Below, piece by piece: positions 24,632 through 33,709 of a stretch of DNA of 64,000 nucleotides. This stretch comes from Chryseobacterium sp. FP211-J200 (GTDB taxonomy: Bacteria > Bacteroidota > Bacteroidia > Flavobacteriales > Weeksellaceae): assembly GCF_001643375.1 (NCBI RefSeq), contig NZ_LSHB01000016.1:1-64000 (forward strand). The letters run 5' to 3'. The position numbers and the translations under genes are program-made. The notes under the pieces were generated by a model, which searched no databases, was not told the DNA's origin, and was given only the letters and a program-made list of their open reading frames with translations. The first letter of the stretch is position 1; every line of letters starts with the position of its first letter.

Positions 24632-24732
24632 ACTGATATTTACATCTTAAAATTAAGTGTTTTCTTTTAAGTGTCACTCAATTGAGGAAATCCTTAATGA
24701 AAGAAATGGAAATATCTTTTAGAAATTTTATC

Positions 24733-24754
24733 AAATTACGGAAACCCGTAATTT
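24733..24754. promoter_or_regulatory. Palindrome upstream of the small HTH gene
   Basis: A perfect 9-bp inverted repeat AAATTACGG/CCGTAATTT with an AAAC loop, followed by TTATTG, 40 bp before the HTH gene start. It could be an operator for that protein or a terminator reading rightward out of the repeat array. Confidence 0.5.
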
Positions 24755-24794
24755 TTATTGAGTTGGAATTTCTAAATTCGTCTCAAATACACAA

Positions 24795-25085
24795 ATGATG
24801 GAAAAATTTTCACTTTTCAGTGAGGGCCAGATCCGTGAATGGTATTTGGACCTCAAAAAGATGTACCAACAGATAAACATCGTAGAACTACCCTTTGACC
24901 AAGATCATATTCTTCCTGAGGAGCGCGTAGCAGCAGTGCTAGGTGTCAGTAAACGAACGATGAGGGCGTACCGAGCTCGCAAACGTCTGTCGTTTTTGAA
25001 ATTAGAAGGCCAGGTCTATTATATCAAAGTTCTTCTTTATGCGGAACTTATCCTGCTGTGTTTGGACAGTCGGAAAGATTGTTAA
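24795..25085 (+). CDS. Small helix-turn-helix protein
   Basis: A 96-aa protein (95 if the second ATG at 24798 is used). The N-terminus is helical (EGQIREWYLDLKKMYQQINIVEL). A MerR/excisionase-like helix-turn-helix follows, LPEERVAAVLGVSKRTMRAYRA (about 42-62; the second helix is VSKRTMRAYRA), then a wing-like basic turn and a hydrophobic C-terminus. Small HTH proteins of this kind are found in Bacteroidota mobile elements. It is the only plus-strand gene inside the polysaccharide locus and stands next to the repeat island. A palindrome in its leader suggests autoregulation. Confidence 0.7.
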   Translation: MMEKFSLFSEGQIREWYLDLKKMYQQINIVELPFDQDHILPEERVAAVLGVSKRTMRAYRARKRLSFLKLEGQVYYIKVLLYAELILLCLDSRKDC

Positions 25086-25141
25086 AACTCATCAATAATA
25101 TATTGCATTTTATTGAGATTTTTACATAAACATTGGTAATA

Positions 25142-26473
25142 TCAATCTTCATATAAATTAATAATATCTGACATGATCCTATTTCGACTCACATCCAGTT
25201 TATAAAGGTAATCACTGATTTTATTTTTGCTTAACTCGTAATTATCCGTAATCTCATTGAACATTTTTATCAATGAATTAGAAGTGACGTCCTCTATCTG
25301 GACGACCAGATTATCAAAATTAAAATCCCCCATAATACCTTTCGCCTTATTACCTCCATAACCTATGGCAATCGAGGGCACTAGAGAGGTTAAAGAAAAA
25401 ATAACTGAATGAAAACGCGTTCCGACAAAAACTGAAAAGTACGAATAAAGAGCTTTCAAATCATCACAATCCAAATTTTCATTGATCCAGAACACATTAC
25501 TGTTGGTTCCAAATTTCTTTAATAAATCTCTAATTGCATTGCGGTCGTCTTCATGAGAATTAGGCCCAATCGATTGATTACATAAGGCAATTTTGAATCC
25601 TTTGCTGATTGCATATTGAGCCAGCTGATAAACAGAATCCAGATAGTTTGCATAGAGTTCCAAAGGATTGTCCTTACCTGGGAAACGCCAAGGCCTAACT
25701 GTGACCCCCACAATTTTATCGGCTATATCAAGACCGTATTTTTCAAGAATCTCCACCGCCTTTTGTTCAGAGCCTTTCTCAAGAAAAAATCCGAGATCCA
25801 TTTCGACTGGTATATTCTTACCTAACAACCCGGACATTGCATCCGAAGAAACTTTCTCTCTTGCGTACACCAAATCCAATGTGCTAAAGACATTTTTGAC
25901 CTGTGACTTTACTGTTACCCCATGAAATGGACCATAAGAATTGGGGAAGAAAATCACTTTCTTTTTCATTTTTTTTGCAAGCCTAACATAAAACAAGAAA
26001 TACCACATTAGATAAGGAGCTGTCTTCTCACCATATGCGTGGATAAATCCGCCACCTTTTACAAAAACAGCATCAGACTCTCTGAAATGAGAAACCGTTG
26101 TCTGCGTTTTTTTGCCGTAAAATAATTTTACAAGCTGTGTGTTGTTTGCAATTAAAATCAAAAACCAAGTGCTCAAAAAATCCAGTCCAGCATTTTTGAT
26201 TTGTTTTGCAAGCTCTAATTTGGACTCCTTGATGTGTTCATCTTTTTTGTGCTGACCTCTTCTCGGATGCTTTAGAATATTTTCCAATATAGGGAAGCCT
26301 CTTTTATGTGTCTGCTCGCTAAGATTTTTTTTCTCTTCATCTGTATCGCCAGAATTTAGAATGTAGATATCCTGGTAGAGACCAGTATCCTTTACCAATC
26401 TGTAACTCTCCCAGACCAGCGCCTGGTCTCCTTTGTTCATATCTGTAATTCCAGGGACTATGATCGCCTTCAT
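25142..26473 (-). CDS. Polysaccharide pyruvyl transferase family protein
   Basis: A 443-aa protein of the CsaB/PssM-like pyruvyl transferase family (GT-B-like fold). Diagnostic segments are VPGITDMNKGDQALVWES (about 5-22, nucleotide-fold loop), AVFVKGGGFIHAYG (about 130) and GTRFHSVIFSLTSLVPSIAIGYGGNKAKG (split: GTRFHSVIFSL, about 365-375, and IGYGGNKAKG). Members transfer pyruvate from phosphoenolpyruvate to a sugar as a ketal, adding negative charge to the exported glycan. It directly follows a GT2 gene, with no gap, in the locus operon. Confidence 0.88.
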   Translation of the reverse strand: MKAIIVPGITDMNKGDQALVWESYRLVKDTGLYQDIYILNSGDTDEEKKNLSEQTHKRGFPILENILKHPRRGQHKKDEHIKESKLELAKQIKNAGLDFLSTWFLILIANNTQLVKLFYGKKTQTTVSHFRESDAVFVKGGGFIHAYGEKTAPYLMWYFLFYVRLAKKMKKKVIFFPNSYGPFHGVTVKSQVKNVFSTLDLVYAREKVSSDAMSGLLGKNIPVEMDLGFFLEKGSEQKAVEILEKYGLDIADKIVGVTVRPWRFPGKDNPLELYANYLDSVYQLAQYAISKGFKIALCNQSIGPNSHEDDRNAIRDLLKKFGTNSNVFWINENLDCDDLKALYSYFSVFVGTRFHSVIFSLTSLVPSIAIGYGGNKAKGIMGDFNFDNLVVQIEDVTSNSLIKMFNEITDNYELSKNKISDYLYKLDVSRNRIMSDIINLYED

Positions 26474-27382
26474 TTATTTTTTATTTAAGGTTTTATTTAC
26501 GGCTGTTTTATTTGTGTTTTTGATATAATAATAAAGCATGACTCCAAATGGATACGCTAAAAGCGTGGTCAATTTGGCAGGAGAATCCTTTAGAAGTCCA
26601 GTACGGTTTCCTAATAATTTTGAAGAAACATAATGGATAGCATTCTGAAATCTCTCTTTGTAGTTGAGAGCGAATTTCATCTTAGCAATCCTGTAAAAAG
26701 CAAAAGAATCCGGGCTTTCTCTGTACTGTTTTATCAGATTATTAGAAAGACCATCCTCCATATACTCTACAATACAGAACACCTCATTAAAAATCAACAA
26801 CTTATGCTTCTGTTCTATAAAGAGGTAAAGGTAACTTGTAACAGGGAATTTCTCATTTCCCAATCTTGGATATGGTAGGTATTGATTAAAAACTTTTCTG
26901 TTATGGATAAATTTTTTGTCGCCACTGATCTTGTAATTCGTATAAAGTTCGGAGAATTTGCATTCTTTGATATCAGGTAATTTAGTACCTATGATTTTTC
27001 CGTTGGTATAGGCATCCAGACCTACCATTCCGGCAGAATCTTCGTAACCATATTTCTCCCAAAGACCCAATATTTTCTCTATCCCGTCATCCGGCATATG
27101 ATCATCAGAATCTATGCAAATGCAAAGTTCCGTCGTCATAAGGTAGTGGGCGGTATTGTGAGCCGCCACCATTCCTTGATTCTCTTGAAAATGATAAACG
27201 ATTTTTATTTCACCTTCTTTGATCCAAGCACTAACCACCTCTTCCGTATTATCTACAGAGCCATCATCTATTATGAGCCATTCGAAGTCTCGCAAAGATT
27301 GTCTTTTTAAGCTGTCATAAAGCTTTGGTAAAAGATGTGCGCGATTATAGGTTGGCGTGAAAACTGTTATCCTACTTTCCAT
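26474..27382 (-). CDS. Glycosyltransferase family 2 protein
   Basis: A 302-aa GT-A enzyme with VFTPTYNRAHLLPKLYDSL at the N-terminus, WLIIDDGSVDNTE (about 35-47) and the metal-binding CIDSDDHMPDDGIEKI (about 90-105, DSDD). It is probably a cytoplasmic, membrane-associated sugar transferase in repeat-unit assembly. It overlaps the EpsG gene by 11 bp and abuts the pyruvyl transferase gene. Confidence 0.9.
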   Translation of the reverse strand: MESRITVFTPTYNRAHLLPKLYDSLKRQSLRDFEWLIIDDGSVDNTEEVVSAWIKEGEIKIVYHFQENQGMVAAHNTAHYLMTTELCICIDSDDHMPDDGIEKILGLWEKYGYEDSAGMVGLDAYTNGKIIGTKLPDIKECKFSELYTNYKISGDKKFIHNRKVFNQYLPYPRLGNEKFPVTSYLYLFIEQKHKLLIFNEVFCIVEYMEDGLSNNLIKQYRESPDSFAFYRIAKMKFALNYKERFQNAIHYVSSKLLGNRTGLLKDSPAKLTTLLAYPFGVMLYYYIKNTNKTAVNKTLNKK

Positions 27383-28466
27383 TTTTCAAAAACATTAGAT
27401 ACGTGAACAAATAATAAATACTTAGTATAATCCCGAACATTTTATACTGATCCTTCCATATTTTATACTTGAACATTGGATAGGCTATTACAGGCGCCAT
27501 CATGAACCAAGACAAATAAGCAAAACGGTTACTATAATTGGCTGTAATAACTAATATCCAAAATGCATTTGCAATGCTGTAAATACCAAATAGATGAATA
27601 TAAAATTTGTCATGTATATTTTTTACAAATATAAAATAGTAGCCCGCGATAATACCAAAAGAGCTGTATAATAAAAAGTCCCACCTAAAGCCTGATGACG
27701 AGAAAGAACCTTCCACACTTTCGCCTTCCATATAGCCACTAGTACGATCAGAAAATCCCAAATTATTAAAAAATAATTCTTGCCAGACACTTCCACCTGC
27801 AAGAGAAAGAGGAATTGCTGCCAGCCATATATATAAGTACACTTTCGGGTCTTTGTAAAGACTTGAAGTAATATATGCCGCCAACGGAATTACCAAAGAA
27901 CTATGAAATAACATACCAATTAGGAACCAAAGATACATCATCCATTTTTTCTCATAATAACAAAGTGCTAAAATAAAAAATGAAGTTGCCAGACCATTTC
28001 TGATGCCATTGGTCCCATACGCCCAAAACGAGAAAGAGCCAGCAAACATAAAAAATGCGTAAAACCAATAACTTGAAAAATATTTTTTCGAAAAGATGTA
28101 ACATGGAATGATATAAAGTACATCAACAATGAAGAAAAAATATTTGTGATGCATAATTTGTGAACATGCCCACATAAAATAATTGAATGCATAATCATGT
28201 TCAATTTTTACAACACCTCTCTGCATCAATAGATATCCTTTTCTATAAGTAGCCATATCAGCAAAGTAACGCCCACTAACAGGACGAAAACCCATATACA
28301 GAATCATTACGACTATAAGGATGTAACCTAAAACATGAAAAAAATCAAGACTTTTTTTCTCGCGAATATCATAGACCATTGAATGTAATAATACCATCAG
28401 CATAATCACAAACATAACGTTGTAATAAACTGCAGAATATATTGGCAACGGCACAAAATCAAACAT
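27372..28466 (-). CDS. EpsG family polysaccharide polymerase (Wzy-like)
   Basis: A 364-aa protein with about ten membrane helices and the EpsG-type arrangement. It has an early periplasmic loop with a FRPVSGRYFADMATYRKGY motif (about 60-80) and the mid-protein FWAYGTNGIRNGLATSFFILAL (split: FWAYGTNGIRNGLA, about 147-160). It would polymerise lipid-linked repeat units on the outer face of the inner membrane. It is the only polymerase-like gene in the locus. It overlaps its neighbours on both sides by 8-11 bp, so it is in the operon. Confidence 0.85.
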   Translation of the reverse strand: MFDFVPLPIYSAVYYNVMFVIMLMVLLHSMVYDIREKKSLDFFHVLGYILIVVMILYMGFRPVSGRYFADMATYRKGYLLMQRGVVKIEHDYAFNYFMWACSQIMHHKYFFFIVDVLYIIPCYIFSKKYFSSYWFYAFFMFAGSFSFWAYGTNGIRNGLATSFFILALCYYEKKWMMYLWFLIGMLFHSSLVIPLAAYITSSLYKDPKVYLYIWLAAIPLSLAGGSVWQELFFNNLGFSDRTSGYMEGESVEGSFSSSGFRWDFLLYSSFGIIAGYYFIFVKNIHDKFYIHLFGIYSIANAFWILVITANYSNRFAYLSWFMMAPVIAYPMFKYKIWKDQYKMFGIILSIYYLFTYLMFLKNGK

Positions 28467-29574
28467 GCTGCAAATTTAACAAATTGCACCATAGTTCCAT
28501 TACACGGTCATTATTGAAACGTTGGACATTTATCTTTGCTGAATTTCCCATTTCTAATCTTTTGTTCTCATCATTTATTAATTCTAACAGCTTTTCAGCA
28601 AGACTACGCTTATTTCTATACTCCGCCAAAAGTCCATCTTCTTTATCCCTAATAATATTCCTTGGACCATTTGGACAATCATAAGATACAATAGGAAGAC
28701 CTACCGACAATGCCTCTAACAAAACCATTGGAAAACATTCTGTAATAGAAGACATTGCATAGATGCTATAATGTTGCATAACGTACGGGAGGTCTTTTAC
28801 ACTTTCTTTGAAAGAAATCACATCTTGAAGCTCCAATTGACCAATAAGCTCTGAGAGTTTTTCCCCAGTGTCTAAATAGTCGTCACCATAGATGTGCAAT
28901 TGCCAATCGGGGAAATTATCATAGACAACCTTCCACGCCTGTATCAACTCATCAAATGCTTTAACAGGCGAGATACGTCCCGCAGCAATAACGGTCTTAT
29001 TTTTTAGCTCAGCTTTGTATTCTGGAACACAGACAGAGTTCGGGATAACAACTGCATTGTTGGATTTTACATATTTCTTTTCATCTTCATTAAGGACAAC
29101 AATATGACTATATTTACTATCTAACCAATTATTAAAGGCAAATTTAAGTCTATTCAAAAATGAGGTGTTTTTTCTAAGCTTATCTTCAAAAAACCTTGAA
29201 CCATGTCTCTCTTTTATCACTTTGACCTTGGATAGTAAAAAGGGCAGCCAATAATGATCAAAATTAAAGTTTGCAGAAATAACAACATCCGGCTGCAATA
29301 TTTTGTACAATTCATATTGACGACGAAAATGCTGAAAGGTCTTTTTAAGATTTCTTTTTGAAAGATAACTTAGCCGACGGTCATAATTGATACCTAAGTC
29401 TATTAGTGTAACTCTTGCATCTAAAAAATAACATGGTAACTTGCCGTTTTGTTCTGTTGTAACAATATAAACATGCACATTGGGAATATTAACAAAATAA
29501 TTAGCCTTGGTTGCCATTGTTTTTTCTATTCCACCATGAAGGAAGGTCTGATCTGTATTAAAAATTATTTTCAT
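28459..29574 (-). CDS. Glycosyltransferase family 4 protein
   Basis: A 371-aa GT-B enzyme. The donor domain has VIAAGRISPVKAFDELIQAW (about 193-212) and SSITECFPMVLLEALSVGLP (about 273-292) followed by PNGPRNII, which is typical of amylovoran/galactosyl-type GT4 enzymes. It is the closest visible relative of the next gene upstream (28.5- and 29.6-kb genes share the layout), so the pair may be an old duplication. Confidence 0.9.
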   Translation of the reverse strand: MKIIFNTDQTFLHGGIEKTMATKANYFVNIPNVHVYIVTTEQNGKLPCYFLDARVTLIDLGINYDRRLSYLSKRNLKKTFQHFRRQYELYKILQPDVVISANFNFDHYWLPFLLSKVKVIKERHGSRFFEDKLRKNTSFLNRLKFAFNNWLDSKYSHIVVLNEDEKKYVKSNNAVVIPNSVCVPEYKAELKNKTVIAAGRISPVKAFDELIQAWKVVYDNFPDWQLHIYGDDYLDTGEKLSELIGQLELQDVISFKESVKDLPYVMQHYSIYAMSSITECFPMVLLEALSVGLPIVSYDCPNGPRNIIRDKEDGLLAEYRNKRSLAEKLLELINDENKRLEMGNSAKINVQRFNNDRVMELWCNLLNLQHV

Positions 29575-30651
29575 TTATAAATTTTTAAACAAATTATTCC
29601 ATTGTTCTACAATCATTTGCGGTGAAAATCGCTTTACATTTTGCTTGGCCGATTTTCCAAACTCTATTCTTTTTTCCCGATTTTCAATTAAATACTCGAT
29701 TTTTCTTGACAGCTCATCTACGTTTTCTTTTTGTACCAGAAAACCATCAATCCCGTCACTTATTATATCCGAAGGCCCATAATTGCAATTGAAACTGATG
29801 CAAGGAACACCACATGCCATTGCTTCTATCAACACCATACCAAAGCCTTCAAAACGTGATGACATCACGTAGATGGAACTAGCAAGATACTTTTCTTTGA
29901 TATTTTTTGCTGGAGGGTACCAGGACACATTTTCAGGTAAAGTAGATGTATCCAGAAAATTACGATTCTCTTTACCGTATAATTCCAAAGTCCAGTCTGG
30001 AAATTGTTGAGTTATATTTTTCCATGCCTTTAATAAAAGATCTTGACCTTTCTGAAATGAGATCTTTCCCACACAAATCACCTTCTTATTATCTAAATGA
30101 GAAGACATTTCTGGATAGAATGACAATGGATTGGGCACAACCTCTATATTTCGTAATGACCCCCATTCTTTTTTATTACCTTCGGTCAATACAACAAAGC
30201 TATCAAACTTCTTACCTAACATTTCCATCAGCAACCATTTTATACGGGTACTAGCCTTCTGTAAAATTGATTGATTTGAATTTGTCTCTGCTAATTTTGA
30301 CACATGTCTTTCATAGATTATCTTGGCTTTCGTTCTCACAAATTGCGGGATGAAAAAACCTTTCAAACCATCATCACAGACAGAAATAATGTTAGGTTTG
30401 ATTTCGTTTATTACCCTTTGTATTCCATTTTTATAACTCAAAACATACCCAATTGGATTTCCTCCAACCTCGATGGAATAGAATCTGATTCTGGAACTGA
30501 AATTGTAAAACGGAGCTTTGTCGGAATCATTAAGCACCAATATTGAAACTTCATAGCCATAGTTCTCTGCCAACAAAGATGCTTTCAAAGAAAGAACTCT
30601 TTCTAATCCACCAGAACCATTGATGCCATTTGTGATGTAGAGTAACTTCAT
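29575..30651 (-). CDS. Glycosyltransferase family 4 protein
   Basis: A 358-aa GT-B enzyme with GINGSGGLERVLSLKASLLA at the N-terminus (acceptor-domain glycine loop). It also has VICVGKISFQKGQDLLLKAW (about 190) and SSRFEGFGMVLIEAMACGVP (about 265-285) with NYGPSDII. It is similar in order to the 28.5-kb gene. It overlaps the acyltransferase gene upstream by 4 bp (ATGA) and abuts the next gene. Confidence 0.9.
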   Translation of the reverse strand: MKLLYITNGINGSGGLERVLSLKASLLAENYGYEVSILVLNDSDKAPFYNFSSRIRFYSIEVGGNPIGYVLSYKNGIQRVINEIKPNIISVCDDGLKGFFIPQFVRTKAKIIYERHVSKLAETNSNQSILQKASTRIKWLLMEMLGKKFDSFVVLTEGNKKEWGSLRNIEVVPNPLSFYPEMSSHLDNKKVICVGKISFQKGQDLLLKAWKNITQQFPDWTLELYGKENRNFLDTSTLPENVSWYPPAKNIKEKYLASSIYVMSSRFEGFGMVLIEAMACGVPCISFNCNYGPSDIISDGIDGFLVQKENVDELSRKIEYLIENREKRIEFGKSAKQNVKRFSPQMIVEQWNNLFKNL

Positions 30652-31682
30652 TTGATTAATTTTTGAATCTGTAAGTTGATAAAATTAATAACATAAGAGC
30701 AAAGAACGCAAATCATAAGCAACATGAAAAATATTATGGAAGGATATCTGAATGAATAAATAAAACTTGGGAAAAATATCGAATAAAAGAACATATGTAT
30801 CAACCATATATTTGTTGAATGAGGTATGAGAAAATCTAAACCTTTTGATATGTATAAACCTAATTCTATTTGGCAGAATAGAAATATGAAACAAAGTGCT
30901 ATGAAGGGTGAAATAATAAAATTGGGTATAGTAGCGTGCAATACTATCAATCCTGAAATCAGGATTAAGATTGTTATATTTTTATACCTGATATTTTTGA
31001 ACCATTGACTTACAATTTTGTTCCAATTGTATTTCAACGCGAAAGCACCTAGCATAAATTGGGAAAGTGTATAGAAAAATAATATTAAATCTTTAAGAAA
31101 GATATTTAACACCTCAAAAGAGGTTCTCTCTTCCCAAAATCTATTAAGTCTCAAGTAAAAATAAACTATATAAACTATAAATAAAATAAAAATATACAAA
31201 TAGGGATCAAGCCTCTGTAGTAAGATAAACCAAAAATTGCTTGTAAAAACAAAAATCACGTATGTCGTAAAAAACCACCAAGCTCCATTGTAGGAGTTAT
31301 CAAAAGCGATGATATTATAAATGACTTTTGTGATACTACCGGGATAATCAGGAAATTTTAGAATCAATCCAAGTGTCACAGGAAAAATTAAAATAATGAT
31401 CCAGTAATTGACGTATAACCTCTTTAGTCTAGCAAAATTCCCATTAGCAAAAGCTGCTTTATCATTTTGGAATTTATAATATAATCCATAACCACTTACA
31501 AATGCAAAAATTGGCATGCAAGCATCACAAAATAATGACCAATAAAATACTAGAGGTTGTTTCCCAACAAAAAGAAAAGGTTCAAAAAGTCCTTTATAGT
31601 TTCTATTAAATAGATGCAGGCAAAGCATCATTAATATTGCTACTACTTTTAATTGATTAGATTTTTGAACGCTTATACTCAT
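30648..31682 (-). CDS. Acyltransferase family 3 membrane protein
   Basis: From the start MSISVQKSNQLKVVAILMM (345 aa) this is an integral-membrane acyltransferase with about ten helices. Its N-terminal signature SNQLKVVAILMMLCLHLFNR carries the conserved histidine, and FYWSLFCDACMPIFAFVSGYGLYYK is the second signature (split: FYWSLFCDACMP and IFAFVSGYGLYYK). Such proteins O-acetylate or otherwise acylate surface glycans. I chose the ATG 1 bp below the upstream stop; an upstream in-frame ATG would overlap that gene and adds non-family sequence. It is one of three acyltransferases in the locus. Confidence 0.85.
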   Translation of the reverse strand: MSISVQKSNQLKVVAILMMLCLHLFNRNYKGLFEPFLFVGKQPLVFYWSLFCDACMPIFAFVSGYGLYYKFQNDKAAFANGNFARLKRLYVNYWIIILIFPVTLGLILKFPDYPGSITKVIYNIIAFDNSYNGAWWFFTTYVIFVFTSNFWFILLQRLDPYLYIFILFIVYIVYFYLRLNRFWEERTSFEVLNIFLKDLILFFYTLSQFMLGAFALKYNWNKIVSQWFKNIRYKNITILILISGLIVLHATIPNFIISPFIALCFIFLFCQIELGLYISKGLDFLIPHSTNIWLIHMFFYSIFFPSFIYSFRYPSIIFFMLLMICVLCSYVINFINLQIQKLIK

Positions 31683-31683
31683 C

Positions 31684-32757
31684 CTATTTAAAAATAAGAG
31701 TTTTAATTTTTTTTGATATTGGATTTTCCCAATATTTATAACAATAGATCCCAAAAATAAAACAAATTATCAATAGAGCCACTCCAACAATCCAATTGAA
31801 TCCAACTAGATAAGGACTCAATTTATTAATAATAATAACCCCGATATTTTCATGTATCAAATACACAGAGTAAGAACATATTCCCAATCTAGATATTACA
31901 GGATTTTCTAAAAACCTCAGATAATGAGGCGAGTAAATAAACATTATTAAAATAATATATACAAAAAAGCAAAACAACAATGTCTCCTTTCCCATACCTA
32001 GTAATAAGGTTTGTACTATAAAAAAAGCTGAGAATAATAGAAGGTTTTTAATTTTTCTGTAACGAAACATCTCTAACAATTGCATACCTATGTAAAACCA
32101 CAATCCCATCTCCATTATATTGAAAATAGTAACAAACTTTCTTATGACATCATATTGATCTTCACTTAAAATTTTTGTTACGACCAATTTGCCTGTTCCC
32201 GAAATAAATAAAAAATGAACAATTACGAAAAACATCGCAGCTAGCCCGTAATTTCTCATTAGATTCTTTTTACTAATAAAATACAACACAGACACTATAA
32301 AATAAAAAGAGATCTCAACCCATAAAGACCAATATGCTCCATCTGTGTAACTGAACTGGGTATTGAAAATCCAATTGATCAAACTTGGGCTTATAAAAGT
32401 ATTTGATATCAATAGATTCTTAAAATCATGAGATCCAGGGAACAATAATTGGTGGTCAAAGGAAATTACAAAAACAAAAGTAAGCAAGGAACAAAGAAAC
32501 ATGGCGGGCCAAAGACGGATAATTCTTTTTTTCAAAAAATCAAAAATATCTTTGCTTTTATCCAAAGTCAATGTGATTACGAAGCCTGATATAATAAAAA
32601 ACAACTCCACTCCAAGATAACCAAAGTGAAAGACATTTTTCGTGTTGACAGAATAAGAGTAATGAATACCAAAATATCTACTGTAATAATGATAAAGAAT
32701 GACCATTAAAATAGCAACGACTCTTAATCCGTCTAATATATCTATACGCTTTGACAT
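31684..32757 (-). CDS. OafA/YrhL-type acyltransferase
   Basis: A 357-aa acyltransferase family 3 protein. It has the N-terminal motif RIDILDGLRVVAILMVILYH (catalytic-type histidine at about residue 22) and HFGYLGVELFFIISGFVITL (about 45-64), followed by about ten membrane helices and a charged tail. No SGNH domain is attached. It probably adds acetyl groups to the growing glycan at the inner membrane. It forms a tandem with the 30.6-kb acyltransferase but the two are not close copies. Confidence 0.9.
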   Translation of the reverse strand: MSKRIDILDGLRVVAILMVILYHYYSRYFGIHYSYSVNTKNVFHFGYLGVELFFIISGFVITLTLDKSKDIFDFLKKRIIRLWPAMFLCSLLTFVFVISFDHQLLFPGSHDFKNLLISNTFISPSLINWIFNTQFSYTDGAYWSLWVEISFYFIVSVLYFISKKNLMRNYGLAAMFFVIVHFLFISGTGKLVVTKILSEDQYDVIRKFVTIFNIMEMGLWFYIGMQLLEMFRYRKIKNLLLFSAFFIVQTLLLGMGKETLLFCFFVYIILIMFIYSPHYLRFLENPVISRLGICSYSVYLIHENIGVIIINKLSPYLVGFNWIVGVALLIICFIFGIYCYKYWENPISKKIKTLIFK

Positions 32758-32824
32758 ATTAGGAAATTTTATTTGAAATGTTATACATATACTTTTGGAA
32801 TTTCATTAGACAACTAAAACAATC

Positions 32825-33709
32825 TTACTTAATTAAACTTTTAAGCATCAATATGAAGTCCGAAAAAACAAAACTTCTGATATAAATATCCCAATATAAT
32901 CTTGCTGCTTTTTGTCGGTTCACTCGTGATTCAGAATTATACAGACTAATACCAATTTTACGTAAACCATCTATTTCAATATATTTCCATTCTTGTTTCG
33001 TAAAATCCTGTCTTCGAGCCTGTAACCAAACCATCATCTGATCAATAGATTTTTGCGTCTTTTCAATGGATTTTGATGTTATTCTTTCAGAATCATGTTC
33101 ATACATTATATGCAGTTGATCCATAATAACTTCAAATTTAAAATCTTTTTCCAGCATCGTCATCATATAAAATCTGTCTTGGAAACGCGGAATATCTATA
33201 AATCCTCCACTTAGTGAAAAAGAATCTTTTCGAATACAAATCATCGGCGTAAAAAAATTACCATTTGCAACGAAATTTTTAAAATCTCCTACTACAGGAA
33301 AATTACTATTTGCAATAATTTGCGTTCCATTTGTATTAACTCTTTTAAAAGCAGCCAAACAACCATCATATTTTGGATTGTTGTCTAAAAAATCAACCTG
33401 CATTTGAACTTTATCAGTAAGATACTCATCATCATCATCTAGAAAAAACAAGTATTGGCCCTCTGCCAGTTTTGCACCTCGATTACGCGCAATACAAGCC
33501 CCAGAATTAGTTTCCAAGATAATATATTTTACATTTTCAAATCCATTTACAATCTTTAAAGTTTCAATTTGTGCCGGTGTAGCTATTCCATTATCATCTA
33601 CTACAATTATCTCAAATTCATAATTTGTTTTTTGAGTTTTGCAGCTTGATATAGCGCGCTTCAAAAACTCCGGACGATTATATGTTGTAATGATGATGGA
33701 TGCTTTCAT
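32825..33709 (-). CDS. Glycosyltransferase family 2 protein
   Basis: A 294-aa GT-A enzyme with SIIITTYNRPEFLKRAIS, IIVVDDNG (about 35-42) and the acidic donor/metal motif YLFFLDDDDEYL (about 88-99). The C-terminus is basic and helical. It shares one base with the next gene upstream (33709). A 67-bp gap before the acyltransferase start is one of the few gaps in this part of the operon. Confidence 0.9.
   Translation of the reverse strand: MKASIIITTYNRPEFLKRAISSCKTQKTNYEFEIIVVDDNGIATPAQIETLKIVNGFENVKYIILETNSGACIARNRGAKLAEGQYLFFLDDDDEYLTDKVQMQVDFLDNNPKYDGCLAAFKRVNTNGTQIIANSNFPVVGDFKNFVANGNFFTPMICIRKDSFSLSGGFIDIPRFQDRFYMMTMLEKDFKFEVIMDQLHIMYEHDSERITSKSIEKTQKSIDQMMVWLQARRQDFTKQEWKYIEIDGLRKIGISLYNSESRVNRQKAARLYWDIYIRSFVFSDFILMLKSLIK

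Noticed and set aside
22879-25141. Insertion sequence inside the polysaccharide locus
   Set aside because: No transposase gene and no terminal inverted repeats with target duplication could be found; only a DUF6266 gene, an HTH gene and direct repeats.
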